A stretch of DNA of 64,000 bases, from the NCBI GenBank assembly GCA_012517865.1, contig JAAYUC010000006.1:85608-149607 (forward strand). The letters run 5' to 3'. Each line of letters opens with the position of its first letter. The stretch's first letter is position 1. Below, in pieces: positions 44,246 to 53,527 of the stretch. The DNA is from Chloroflexota bacterium. Its GTDB lineage: Bacteria > Chloroflexota > Anaerolineae > Anaerolineales > Anaerolineaceae. Below the pieces are notes generated by a model that had not been told where the DNA came from, ran no database searches, and worked only from the letters and a program-made list of their open reading frames with translations. The position numbers and the translations under genes were made by a program.

Positions 44246-44450
44246 GTTTACCGGCTGCAGTCCCGGAAGGGCAATACCTTGCACTGGCTTTTTCATTGAG
44301 GGCGGTTTTGACCGGAAAACTAAATCAGAAAGGCAGAATTTCTCAGTCCCTTGCGCTTTTGATGGTATGATTCGCGGGCACGCATTCAGAGGACTGTCTT
44401 AAACAATGAGGCAGAACTTTGAAGCATTCTGAGCAAAAGAAGAACACCAT

Positions 44451-45386
44451 ATGATTCTGCAGAGCGCCCTCATCGTCATCCAACAAATTGGCATCATCTT
44501 CCTGTTAATTGGCATCGGCTTTCTCGCGGCCAAATTCGGCTTGATTGGGCAGGAGGGCGCGCGTCAGCTGACCGATTTACTTCTGATTATCGTCATTCCC
44601 TGCGTGATTATCATGGCGTTTCAGACCGCCTTCGAGCAGTCCTTGATTAAAAATATGTTGATCGCGGCTCTCTTCGCGGCCCTGACCCACTTCCTCGGCA
44701 TTCTAATTTCCAGGCTTCTGTTCCGGAACAGCGCCCCTGAACGCAGGACCATGCTGACCTACTCCACGGTCTTTTACAACGCCGGCTTCTTTTCCTTACC
44801 GCTGCTGCGGGCGTTGTTGGGCGATGCGGGCGTGCTGTATGGGTCTGTTTTTGTGGCGGTCTTTAACCTCTTCGCCTGGACCTACGGCATCCGTTTAATG
44901 CACGGTGAAAACGGGGCTGCGCGTTGGAAAACGTTTCTGAACCCCGGCATTATCGCGCTCATAATTGCGCTCAGCCTGGTGCTGCTCAACATCAAGCTGC
45001 CCGTCGTCCTCAAGACCGCGCTCACATATCTGACGGGCCTGCACACGCCCCTGGCGATGATTATCATTGGCAGCCAGTTCTTTGCCTTCAGAGAGCAATT
45101 CACCTTGCGCGATTCCGAGCTGTGGAAAACAGTGCTCGCGAGAAACCTGCTGGTCCCCCTGCTGATGCTCGGCCTGATTTACCTGTTCGCCCAGGAAAAG
45201 ACGCTCTTTTTCGCCAGCGTAATCACTGCCGCGGCTCCAACAGCCACTAACACCATCCTCTTTGCCACCAAGTTCAAGCAGGACGTCAATACCGCGGTCC
45301 AGGCAGTCATCCTGACCACGCTGCTGACCATCCTGAGCATCCCTCTGATGATGGGCCTGGCAATGCTGCTGAAAGGCGCGCTGTAG
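44451..45386 (+). CDS. AEC-family transporter (auxin efflux carrier type)
   Basis: 311 residues with about ten hydrophobic segments in the AEC pattern: five, a central loop, five. LIGIGFLAAKFGLIG and TDLLLIIVIPCVIIMAF open the first half, and AAAPTATNTILFATKF is the conserved broken-helix motif near the C-terminus. Relatives move malate, malonate or other organic anions; the substrate here is unknown. Confidence 0.87.
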   Translation: MILQSALIVIQQIGIIFLLIGIGFLAAKFGLIGQEGARQLTDLLLIIVIPCVIIMAFQTAFEQSLIKNMLIAALFAALTHFLGILISRLLFRNSAPERRTMLTYSTVFYNAGFFSLPLLRALLGDAGVLYGSVFVAVFNLFAWTYGIRLMHGENGAARWKTFLNPGIIALIIALSLVLLNIKLPVVLKTALTYLTGLHTPLAMIIIGSQFFAFREQFTLRDSELWKTVLARNLLVPLLMLGLIYLFAQEKTLFFASVITAAAPTATNTILFATKFKQDVNTAVQAVILTTLLTILSIPLMMGLAMLLKGAL

Positions 45387-45574
45387 AGCGCTCATAAATA
45401 ATTCTGCCGTTATTTCCCGTCAGCCTGCTTTCTGGCAGCCGGTAAGCAATCGCCGGATTTTTGAACGCGTTAACCTAGTTCAGGGTCCATTCGATTGCAT
45501 CCCATTCTGCTTCGCCAACCCAATGTGTATTCCAACTAAATAACTCATTAATTGTCATAATTTTGGCGTCAATT

Positions 45575-45589
45575 GTGCAATATTTGCAC
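45575..45589. promoter_or_regulatory. Palindromic operator-like site before the LRR gene
   Basis: GTGCAA (45575-45580) and TTGCAC (45584-45589) are perfect arms around TAT, 71 bp ahead of the LRR gene. A TATACT follows some 20 bp downstream. It could be a regulator site; no protein is implied by the context. Confidence 0.35.
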
Positions 45590-45660
45590 TATTTTTCCAT
45601 GCCGGAGTTTATACTACCTCAATTGACAAGCTCCCCTCCTCCCGACGAAAGGACTCCCGT

Positions 45661-47706
45661 ATGAAAAACCTGTCCAGACTGCTTGTGCACTTCCTCATCA
45701 TAGCTTTGCTCTGCGCTGTCCAGCCGCTCTCTACCGTCAGGGCGGAAAGCAGCCCCGCGCTGCCCGCCCGGCCCGTAAGGACAGGTCAACAAGCTCTGCC
45801 CGCGAAGAGCCAGGCAGCAGCTGGACAGCTCCAAACAAACGGCACGGTCGAAACTTTCGACTGCCAAACCGCCGCAGACGTTGTAGCGGCTGACTGCCTG
45901 GCCCTGGTCTCCTTTTACTACGCAACCGATGGACCAAACTGGACTAACCAGGCAAACTGGCTGCTCAGCACAACAGTGGAAGATTGGTACGGCGTGAGCG
46001 TGCTCAATCAGCGCGTGGTGGGGCTTGACCTGGAGGAAAACGCGCTTTCCGGAACGCTTCCTCTCGACCTTGCCGGCCTGCAAGGTTTGCGGACCCTTGA
46101 CCTGAGCAAAAACGCGCTTTCAGGGATTATTCCTCCGGAAATCGGGGGCCTGAGCGCCCTGAATTACCTTGACCTCTCGCTCAACCAACTGGCCGGCGCG
46201 ATACCCACAAGCCTGGGCAATCTGACCGGTCTGCAGCATTTGGACTTATACGGCAACCAACTTGAGGGAACCATCCCGATAGAGCTGGGTTTGCTTACGC
46301 AATTAACATACCTGGACCTGAATTGGAATCTTCTGACGGGCAGCATTCCAGAGCAGCTGGGAACTCTCAGCGCGCTTGAGACTCTTCACCTTTCTTATAA
46401 CAAACTCAGCGGAAATATTCCGCCCTCACTTGGTTCCCTTACCAACCTGACCATGCTGACCATGACCGGCAACCAACTCTCCGGTGCGATTCCTCCCCAG
46501 CTGGGGAACCTGAAAAAAGCCTACGCCTTATTCCTGAACAATAACCAGCTCAGCGGCCCCATCCCGGCCTCATTCGGCGGCCTGACCGCGATGATGTACC
46601 TGCATATGGACCACAACCAACTCAGCGGGTCAATCCCGCCCGAATTGGGCAGCCTTTCCAATTTGCGCTACCTGGAGCTGCAGAATAACCAGCTGAGCGG
46701 CTCCCTGCCTGCCTCGCTGGGAAGCCTTTCACAGCTCACCAAGATGTACCTGGATTGGAACCAGTTCAGCGGGTCCATCCCGTCCCAGTTCGGCAATCTA
46801 ACCCAGCTGGGTTACCTGCGCCTGAACAACAACGAACTGACCGGCCCAATCCCCTACCAGCTCGGTCAGCTCACCCGCCTCGTTCAGCTCTACCTGGGAG
46901 ATAACTACCTGACGGGCCCCATCCCGGTCGCGCTTGGCAATCTTTCCTCCCTCCTGTTTTTCAGCCTGCGCGGAAATCAGCTCAGCAGCTCTATTCCCAC
47001 CGAACTTGGCAACCTCATCAAACTACGGCATCTGGACCTCAGCCGCAACCAGCTGACCGGCAATGTTCCCGCCAGTTTCACCAATCTGGTGCAGCTGTGC
47101 GAGCCGGGCGACCCAACCTTTCCCTGCAGCGCCGGCTACGAATTGAACCTGGGGTACAACCGCCTGAACGTCCCTGCCCCCGAACCGCCTGCCAGCTTTT
47201 TGGCGGTCAAAGACCCCCACTGGTACGAAACCCAACAGAAGCAAACTTACATCCCCAATGCTGCCGGCGGCGTCCTTTTCTCTTACGACGGCAGCACGCA
47301 GATTAGCGTTCCGGCTGGCGCGGCTGGAAAGGACTTCTATCTGGAATATACCCCAATGCCAGGGCCTGGTTTTCCTACCGAAGACCTGGATTACGCTGGC
47401 ATCAGCTTTGACCTCTCCGCTTATGACTTGGTGAACAATCCCATCACAGCGTTCGCGCTGCCGCTGACTGTGCGCATCGCTTACGATGAGGGCGCGCTGG
47501 GCGGGATAGAGGAATCAAACCTGACTCTGTATTACTGGAACGCTGTCGACCTCAGCTGGGAAGATGCCATCAGCAGCTGCCCGGGCGGCGCCTACACCCG
47601 CGACACGGAGCAAAACTGGCTTAGCCTGCCTGTCTGCCATCTGAGCGAATTTGCCCTGCTGGGAAAAGGGTATAACTGGCTCTACCTGCCGCTGCTTCTG
47701 CGCTGA
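45661..47706 (+). CDS. Secreted leucine-rich-repeat protein of plant type
   Basis: 681 residues. Signal peptide (MKNLSRLLVHFLIIALLCAV), then a segment with WLLSTTVEDWYGV, reminiscent of the LRR N-cap of plant proteins. From about 115 to 470 lie some 14-15 repeats of 24 residues with the plant-specific pattern LxxLxLxxNxLSGxIPxxLGxL. A ZU5- or sandwich-like domain of ~180 residues follows, and the protein ends YNWLYLPLLLR. Probably exported and involved in binding proteins or glycans. AAAGGA precedes the ATG. Confidence 0.88.
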   Translation: MKNLSRLLVHFLIIALLCAVQPLSTVRAESSPALPARPVRTGQQALPAKSQAAAGQLQTNGTVETFDCQTAADVVAADCLALVSFYYATDGPNWTNQANWLLSTTVEDWYGVSVLNQRVVGLDLEENALSGTLPLDLAGLQGLRTLDLSKNALSGIIPPEIGGLSALNYLDLSLNQLAGAIPTSLGNLTGLQHLDLYGNQLEGTIPIELGLLTQLTYLDLNWNLLTGSIPEQLGTLSALETLHLSYNKLSGNIPPSLGSLTNLTMLTMTGNQLSGAIPPQLGNLKKAYALFLNNNQLSGPIPASFGGLTAMMYLHMDHNQLSGSIPPELGSLSNLRYLELQNNQLSGSLPASLGSLSQLTKMYLDWNQFSGSIPSQFGNLTQLGYLRLNNNELTGPIPYQLGQLTRLVQLYLGDNYLTGPIPVALGNLSSLLFFSLRGNQLSSSIPTELGNLIKLRHLDLSRNQLTGNVPASFTNLVQLCEPGDPTFPCSAGYELNLGYNRLNVPAPEPPASFLAVKDPHWYETQQKQTYIPNAAGGVLFSYDGSTQISVPAGAAGKDFYLEYTPMPGPGFPTEDLDYAGISFDLSAYDLVNNPITAFALPLTVRIAYDEGALGGIEESNLTLYYWNAVDLSWEDAISSCPGGAYTRDTEQNWLSLPVCHLSEFALLGKGYNWLYLPLLLR

Positions 47707-48250
47707 ACAGATGTTTGGCGGGATGAAAAGAGGACGCGCTGCCTTCTTGCCGCCATTCTCAAACCTCAGCCAATAATGGCTTGGACGCATTGTTTTGATG
47801 GAAACAAAACGCGTATTTAATAGAACTTCTATTAATACCTGACAGTCGTCCGCGTGACTCAATTTTGAGTCCGCTGATGACTAAGGGTTTTCAACGGCCT
47901 GTTGGTTTTCTGATGCAGGGAGGGCAGCGCATGCGCCGCCTCCACTCCGTTATAAGTCTTACTGGCAAATTGGCTGGTTTTCATCAGCCGCCCTGATGGA
48001 TAGGGACGCGAAACGCGCAGAAAGCAAGCTGTAAAAGCCCGCCAATAAGTGCTATACTGAACTAAACTAATCATTTTCCAATCACCTAAATTCCAATAAA
48101 ATTTCGCGGCTGACTGTCTAAACTAAAGCAAACGAAAAAAATTCTTCCTGACATCAAGGGAACAGGTTTCCCCTGAGAATTGGTTTGTCAGAGAAGATGA
48201 TGTTTGTGTTCAGAATCCTTTCTGAATCAAGTCGGTTATGGGAGGTAACC
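47707..48250. other. Long intergenic stretch
   Basis: 544 bp between the two secreted proteins. It holds short frames only, and a weak 6-bp hairpin (GTTTTG/CAAAAC near 47790-47810). No terminator, repeat or RNA I can support. Confidence 0.4.
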
Positions 48251-49891
48251 ATGAAAAAGTCGCTGTCGCTTCTGATTTCCTTTTGCATTGTGTTCGCGTT
48301 TGTCGGTTTCTTGCCCACATCCGCGCGGGCCGAAACCCAATTTCGGTACGCTTCCCCGGAAGGAACCTACGCTGGGGATTGCAGTATCAGCGCTCCTTGC
48401 TCCATCCAGAGGGCTGTAGACCTTTCTAACAGCGCGGGGGCAGGCGTGCAGACCACAATTTACCTGAAATCCGGGACATACGTGGCGGATACCAGCCAAT
48501 GGTATCCAGAAGTCATCCACATCACGAACAGCGTAAAAATCATCGGCAGGTGCGATTTTTCCACAGGCAGCCCTGTTTGTTCCCCGGAAAACGCGCCTTC
48601 AATTTTGTACGGGGAGACTCACAGGCGTATCATCAAACTGCAGCTCGCAGACCCGGAAATCATTCATCTCTTCAACCTGACCCTGGATTCCGGCAATGGG
48701 ACCGAGCAATCCCCGACCGAATGCCCGGATGAAGGAGTTGGCGACCCAGTGGGCTGCGGCGGCGCGATTTTCGCGACCGTCGGCGCGTTCGGGCAGAACG
48801 AGCTCAAGATTGAAAACTGCGTCTTTCAATCCAATTACGGGAGAGTGAACGAATACGGTACGACCGGGGAACAGGGCCTGGGCGGAGCGATATCGCTTTC
48901 AAATTTCGGCGTGCTGAAAATCGACAACAGCACTTTCGATCATAATGTTGCTATTTTGGATGGGTATGGATACGGAGGGGCAATTCGCAACTCTGGTGGT
49001 CAGACTATCATTAAAAACACAAGCTTTTTGGGCAACCGCTGCACGATTTACGCGAAGATTGGCGCGGGCTGCGCGGTGCAAATCAAAAATGAGGATGGGC
49101 TGACAGAGATTAGCGACAGCAAATTCGTGTTTAACAACCATGACACCACACCAGCGGAGGACAAACGCAGACCTGGGAGCGCGATTTACCTCAGCAGCAA
49201 CGATCAGGTTAAGATCGCGGGGAACATCCTGACCGAGAACAATGGAGAGTCCGCGCTCTTTGTGCGCTTTCCACTCGCTTCCAGCAGCAATCTAATCACA
49301 CAAAACCAGTTCCACGCGAATTTCACGGATTACGCGGTTGATTTGCAGTACGCGGCGGCCGGCACTTCACCTGCAAATATGGATTTTTTCCACAACTTCG
49401 TCGGCTACCAGTGGGGCTATGACGAAGATGGGGTGGAGACCAGGGGCGTCCGCGTTCAGTCGGATATTTCCACCAACAGGCTAAGGGTAAATTTCTGGCA
49501 TAACAGTCTGGCCTGCCTGGACCTCGGCGTCTATATGGTGGATTTTGTGGACGTGGATTTTATCAACAACATCATCGCCCATGCCTACGAAGCCGCCAGG
49601 GCGTACAAGCACTATCCGCCCAGTGGGCCTGAAATTACAGGCCATACGAACCTGACCTATTTTTCGAACATTGTGGACCTGCCAGACACAGACCTCGTCA
49701 ACGCGGACCCGAAGTTTGTTAACTTATTTACCGGGGATTTGCACCTCAAGCCCAATTCTCCGGCAATTGACCGCGCCGCGAACCTTGGTCTGGTGACGGA
49801 TATTGACGGAGAACAACGCCCGTTTGGCGATCCGGATATTGGCGCGGATGAGTATATGGCCTGGCAGTTCCTGCCGCATCTGTTGAAGTGA
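48251..49891 (+). CDS. Secreted beta-helix protein with choice-of-anchor-Q type C-terminus
   Basis: 546 residues from ATG 48251, which has GGAGGT directly upstream. A signal peptide (MKKSLSLLISFCIVFAFVGF...SARA) is followed by APEGTYAGDCSISAPCSIQRAV-like start (residues 35-55) and right-handed parallel beta-helix repeats with motifs such as GGAISLSNFGVLKIDNSTF and GGAIRNSGG. Near the end SPAIDRAANLG and the DIDGEQRPFG-DPDIGADEY signature mark the choice-of-anchor-Q family. The C-terminus WQFLPHLLK resembles that of the LRR protein. Likely cell-surface, polysaccharide- or adhesion-related. Confidence 0.82.
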   Translation: MKKSLSLLISFCIVFAFVGFLPTSARAETQFRYASPEGTYAGDCSISAPCSIQRAVDLSNSAGAGVQTTIYLKSGTYVADTSQWYPEVIHITNSVKIIGRCDFSTGSPVCSPENAPSILYGETHRRIIKLQLADPEIIHLFNLTLDSGNGTEQSPTECPDEGVGDPVGCGGAIFATVGAFGQNELKIENCVFQSNYGRVNEYGTTGEQGLGGAISLSNFGVLKIDNSTFDHNVAILDGYGYGGAIRNSGGQTIIKNTSFLGNRCTIYAKIGAGCAVQIKNEDGLTEISDSKFVFNNHDTTPAEDKRRPGSAIYLSSNDQVKIAGNILTENNGESALFVRFPLASSSNLITQNQFHANFTDYAVDLQYAAAGTSPANMDFFHNFVGYQWGYDEDGVETRGVRVQSDISTNRLRVNFWHNSLACLDLGVYMVDFVDVDFINNIIAHAYEAARAYKHYPPSGPEITGHTNLTYFSNIVDLPDTDLVNADPKFVNLFTGDLHLKPNSPAIDRAANLGLVTDIDGEQRPFGDPDIGADEYMAWQFLPHLLK

Positions 49892-50017
49892 GACCTGCAT
49901 ACCGCGGCAGCCCCGCCGCGTCCGTGCGCTGGGGAGGAAGCACGCAAACCGGGAAAGTCGCGGGTGATGCCAAAGGATAATTTTGTCCTAATTCTGAGAG
50001 AAACCGAGATAAATCAA

Positions 50018-50043
50018 GACAGCCCATCCTATGATGGGCTGTC
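50018..50043. terminator. Hairpin between convergent genes
   Basis: GACAGCCCATC (50018-50028) and GATGGGCTGTC (50033-50043) form a perfect 11-bp stem with a CTAT loop. It separates the beta-helix gene from thrS. The T-tracts are weak on both sides. Confidence 0.6.
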
Positions 50044-50060
50044 TGCTTCATCCTAAAGCT

Positions 50061-51845
50061 CTATATCTTTTCCGCAATTTCCTTCAGCGCCAGCGCCAGG
50101 AAATCTTCCACGCTCATCGCGCCGGGGTTCTCCCCATTGCGTCTGCGCAGCGCCACCTGCCCGGCTTCCATCTCGCGGTCGCCAATCACCAGCATGTAGG
50201 GCACTTTTTCCTTCTGCGCGTCCCGGATTTTAGAGTTCATCCGGTCCGCCCGCGCGTCCACGCTCACGCGCAGCCCGGCTTTGCGGTACTTCGCCGCCAC
50301 TTCATCCGCGAAAGCCACATGGCGGTCGGCAATCGGGATGATGACTGCTTGCTTTGGTGCCAGCCAGGCTGGGAAAGCCCCGCCGTAGTGCTCAATCAAC
50401 ACGCCAAAGAAGCGCTCCAGCGAGCCCAGCAGCGCGCGGTGAATCATATAGGGGCGGTGCGGCTGGCCGTCCTCGCCGATGTACTCCAGGCCAAAGCGTT
50501 CCGGCTCGTTAAAGTCGAACTGGATGGTGGAGAGCTGCCACTCGCGCCCGAGCGCGTCGTTAATCTTCAGGTCAATCTTCGGGCCGTAGAAAGCCCCGCC
50601 GCCGTTGTCCACTTCGTAGGGCAGGCCGGCACGCTTAAGGGATGCCTCCAGCGCGTGTTCTGCCTCGGTCCACTGCGCGGGGTCGCCCACGCTTTTTTCC
50701 GGTTTGGTGCTCAAGAAGGCGTGAATCTCATTAAAGCCGAACGCCCGCAGAATATTCAGGCTGAAGTTCAGCACAAAGTCAATCTCCTCCGGCATCTGGT
50801 CCGGGCGGCAGAAGTGGTGCGCGTCGTCCTGGGTGAAGCCGCGCACGCGCATCAGCCCGTGCAGCACGCCGGAGCGTTCGTAGCGGTAGACCGTGCCTTT
50901 TTCCGCGTAGCGTAGCGGCAGATCGCGGTAAGAACGCAGCCCGCTCTTGTAGATGTGCAGGTGGAAGGGGCAGTTCATCGGCTTGATGAAGTACTGCTGC
51001 TCCTCAATATCAATGGGGGAGTACATGTTTTCCTTGTAAAAGCCAAGGTGGCCGCTTGTCCCCCACAGGGAAGCTTTGCCGATATGCGGAGTATAAACAA
51101 AGTCATACCCGTTCGCCATGTGCTCATCTTCCCAAAAGCGCTCAATCTGGTGCCGGATCATGCCGCCATTGGGGTGCCAGAGGATCAAGCCCTGCCCAAC
51201 CTCGTCGTTCTGGCTGAACAGGTCCAACTCCTTGCCCAGCTTGCGGTGGTCGCGCTTGCGGGCTTCTTCCATTTTCCAGAGATACTCGTCCAGCTGTTCC
51301 TTGGTTTCCCAGGCGGTGCCGTAAATGCGCTGGAGCATGGGGCGTTTTTCGTCCCCGCGCCAGTACGCGCCGGCCACGTTCAGCAGCTTTATCGCCTTCG
51401 GGTTTATATCGGCCGTGCTGTTCACGTGCGGACCGCGGCACAGGTCGGTGAAGCGGCCGGATTTGTAAATTGTAATCGGTACGACCTCATCGGTTGGGTT
51501 GCCGTCGTCATCCAGACCACCGTGCTCCAGGCCCTCAATCAGTTCCAGTTTGAAAGGCTGATTGGCAAAGAGTTTTTTCGCTTCTTCCGCGGAGATTTCT
51601 TCGCGGACAAACTGCTCCTTTTGGGAGATAAGCTGCTTCATCCGCTCTTCAATTTCCGCCAGGTCCTCCGGCGTGAGGGTGCGCGGCAGGTCAAAATCGT
51701 AGTAAAAGCCATCCTCGATTGGTGGACCGATGGCCACCCGCCCGGTAGGGAACTTCTCCAAAACGGCCTCCGCCATCACGTGCGCTGTGCTGTGGCGGAT
51801 GCGGTAAAGCTGTGACTGCTCGTATTCTTCTTTATTCCCGGACAT
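50061..51845 (-). CDS. thrS: Threonyl-tRNA synthetase lacking the TGS domain
   Basis: 594 residues from ATG 51845 (GAGGAGG 5 nt upstream). The editing domain is present (IRHSTAHVMAEAVLEKFP with HxxxH, and the later HVNSTADI region), followed by the class II core: motif 2 as RYERSGVLHGLMRVRGFTQDD and motif 3 near PYMIHRALLGSLERF, then the anticodon-binding domain. The usual N-terminal TGS domain (~60 residues) is missing, accounting for the shorter length. The frame extends further upstream, but that part is the T-box leader. Convergent with the beta-helix gene. Confidence 0.96.
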   Translation of the reverse strand: MSGNKEEYEQSQLYRIRHSTAHVMAEAVLEKFPTGRVAIGPPIEDGFYYDFDLPRTLTPEDLAEIEERMKQLISQKEQFVREEISAEEAKKLFANQPFKLELIEGLEHGGLDDDGNPTDEVVPITIYKSGRFTDLCRGPHVNSTADINPKAIKLLNVAGAYWRGDEKRPMLQRIYGTAWETKEQLDEYLWKMEEARKRDHRKLGKELDLFSQNDEVGQGLILWHPNGGMIRHQIERFWEDEHMANGYDFVYTPHIGKASLWGTSGHLGFYKENMYSPIDIEEQQYFIKPMNCPFHLHIYKSGLRSYRDLPLRYAEKGTVYRYERSGVLHGLMRVRGFTQDDAHHFCRPDQMPEEIDFVLNFSLNILRAFGFNEIHAFLSTKPEKSVGDPAQWTEAEHALEASLKRAGLPYEVDNGGGAFYGPKIDLKINDALGREWQLSTIQFDFNEPERFGLEYIGEDGQPHRPYMIHRALLGSLERFFGVLIEHYGGAFPAWLAPKQAVIIPIADRHVAFADEVAAKYRKAGLRVSVDARADRMNSKIRDAQKEKVPYMLVIGDREMEAGQVALRRRNGENPGAMSVEDFLALALKEIAEKI

Positions 51846-51897
51846 TTCTTCCTCCTCACGGCCGGGCGGTGGGAGTGCCGCGGCCGAATAATTAAAC

Positions 51898-52130
51898 AAA
51901 AAAGACCCTGCGCCCTGGGGCGAGAGGTCTCTCACGCGGTTCCACCCAGATTACCCCAAGACGGGGCATCTCGATTTGCCGATAACGGGGCTGCCGTTCG
52001 CCTTAGTGCGGAATTCCGGTTCAGGCTCATGCTGGCGGGTGGTTTTGGCAAAGCTTACCCGGCGCCTTTCACCAGTCGGCGCCTCTCTGTGGGTTGGGCA
52101 CAAGCTACTCGTCCCGCGTCTTCGCGTATT
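51898..52130 (-). ncRNA. T-box riboswitch (tRNA-Thr sensing) upstream of thrS
   Basis: On the minus strand the conserved T-box sequence GGGTGGAACCGCG lies at 51947-51935. It is followed by a terminator stem (51930-51903) and a T6 tract (51903-51898). Stem I can be drawn with GCGGG pairing CCCGC and AGCTT pairing AAGCT; the specifier bulge between them reads AAAACCA, giving ACC, a threonine codon, at 52043-52041. Charged tRNA-Thr should favour the terminator, and uncharged tRNA-Thr the antiterminator and thrS expression. Confidence 0.93.
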
Positions 52131-52136
52131 GGTCTT

Positions 52137-52165
52137 ACTATATCCCTTTTTTGGGTTTTTAGCAA
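52137..52165 (-). promoter_or_regulatory. Promoter of the T-box-thrS transcript
   Basis: Minus-strand TTGCTA (52165-52160) and TATAGT (52142-52137) with a 17-bp spacer, just ahead of T-box stem I. Confidence 0.6.
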
Positions 52166-52337
52166 GCTGAAATGAAATGTTTTTGGAATATGTACGCCAG
52201 GTTTTGAACTTTCAACGCTGATGGATACTGTTTGGGAAAAATCAACATCCATTGGCACCCGACTCGCGCCCTGAACACTGTATTTTGTTTAGCTGCGTGA
52301 GTCTAAGTGCTACAATTATTCTCGAAAGAGGCCGCCC

Positions 52338-53168
52338 ATGATCGAACTTCCCGAATCCCATACGCTCGCCGCTCAAATCTCGCAACACCTTTCAGGTAAA
52401 ACGGTTATCTCAACCACCGCCGCCCACAGCCCGCACAAGTTCGCCTGGTACCACGGCGACCCAGCCGACTACCCCGCTAAGCTGAACGGCGCGTGCGTTA
52501 ATTCCGCCCGCGGGTTGGGAATGTTCGTGGAAATTTCGCTCTCGAACTGCACGCTACTCTTCAATGACGGCGTGAACCTGCGTCTGCACCCCGCTGCCGG
52601 ACCCATCCCGGCCAAACATCAACTGCTGCTCGACTTTGAGGACGGCAGTAGCCTGAGCGCTTCCGTCGCCATGTACGGCGGTGTGGTTTGCTGGGCTAAA
52701 GATGAGCTTTACGAAAACATTTACTACGCTACCGCCCAGGCAAAGCCCTCTCCGCTGACGGACGCCTTCGACGAGACCTACTTCCGCGCGCTGCTCGCGC
52801 CAGAAGCGGTGCGCAAGCTGCCGTTAAAAGCCGCTCTGGCGACCGAACAGCGCATCCCTGGCCTCGGCAACGGCTGTCTGCAGGATATCCTGTGGGAGGC
52901 GCGCTTGTATCCGCGCCGCAAACTCAACACACTCGCGGAAGAAGATTTGACAGCGCTCTATCGAAGTGTAAAGACGATAATGACGGAAATGACGAAGGCC
53001 GGCGGACGCAGCACCGAGAAAGACCTGTTCGGTCAGCCCGGCGGCTACCGCGTGCGTCTGTGCGCGGAAACCAACGGCAAGCCCTGCCCCCGCTGCGGCG
53101 CTCCCATCCTGAAAGAAGCCTACCTGGGCGGAAGCATCTACACCTGCCCCACCTGCCAGAAGGTTTAG
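52338..53168 (+). CDS. MutM/Nei-like protein lacking the catalytic N-terminal proline
   Basis: 276 residues with the Fpg/Nei layout: MIELPES start, central H2TH region (IPGLGNGCLQDILWEARLYP) and a C-terminal zinc finger CPRCGAPIL...TCPTCQ. In active Fpg/Nei enzymes residue 2 is the Pro that attacks the damaged base (MPELPE); here it is Ile, with Glu3 kept. The lysine usually found in RRGKYL is also absent (ARGLGMFVE). It belongs to a known MutM-like subgroup starting MIELPE whose activity is unclear. GAGG precedes the ATG. Confidence 0.85.
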   Translation: MIELPESHTLAAQISQHLSGKTVISTTAAHSPHKFAWYHGDPADYPAKLNGACVNSARGLGMFVEISLSNCTLLFNDGVNLRLHPAAGPIPAKHQLLLDFEDGSSLSASVAMYGGVVCWAKDELYENIYYATAQAKPSPLTDAFDETYFRALLAPEAVRKLPLKAALATEQRIPGLGNGCLQDILWEARLYPRRKLNTLAEEDLTALYRSVKTIMTEMTKAGGRSTEKDLFGQPGGYRVRLCAETNGKPCPRCGAPILKEAYLGGSIYTCPTCQKV

Positions 53169-53527
53169 GCTTCCGCGCTCCAGCCGGCATCCGCCGCGGC
53201 GTAGCCCAGGTGGATGTCAAACGGATGTATGAGCAGCCTGGCAATCTGGCGTTCGTACTTCTCAAAGAAGGCGTGGCAGGCCGCGGCGTAGTTCTCTCGC
53301 GTGTCAAATTCCCAAATCGCGAAATATTTAACCGACTTGATGATTTTCTGCAGCTTGCGCGGCTCTTTCTCCGGGTTATTAATGGTATATTCCCGCTTCA
53401 TTACAAGCAGCCTCTGGCAGCCCTGGCAGTTTTGCTGAAAGGCGATTACTTCTGGCAACAGCGCCTCGAATGCTGGTATCTTTTCCGGGATTACTTCAAA
53501 GATTTTCACTTCCACAAAATTATTCAT
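53165..53527 (-). CDS. Small antibiotic-biosynthesis-monooxygenase-fold protein
   Basis: 120 residues of the ABM dimeric alpha/beta barrel type: FVEVKIFEVIPEKIPAFEALL, GCQRLLVMKREY, YFAIWEFDTRENYAAACHAFFEKYE. Such proteins oxidise or bind small hydrophobic molecules, but most lack known functions. It converges with the MutM-like gene and overlaps its 3' end by 4 bp. Confidence 0.65.
   Translation of the reverse strand: MNNFVEVKIFEVIPEKIPAFEALLPEVIAFQQNCQGCQRLLVMKREYTINNPEKEPRKLQKIIKSVKYFAIWEFDTRENYAAACHAFFEKYERQIARLLIHPFDIHLGYAAADAGWSAEA

Noticed and set aside
51846..51935. N-terminal extension of thrS
   Set aside because: The additional residues are read from the T-box terminator and its flank. 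A strong ribosome site (GAGGAGG) supports the later ATG at 51845.
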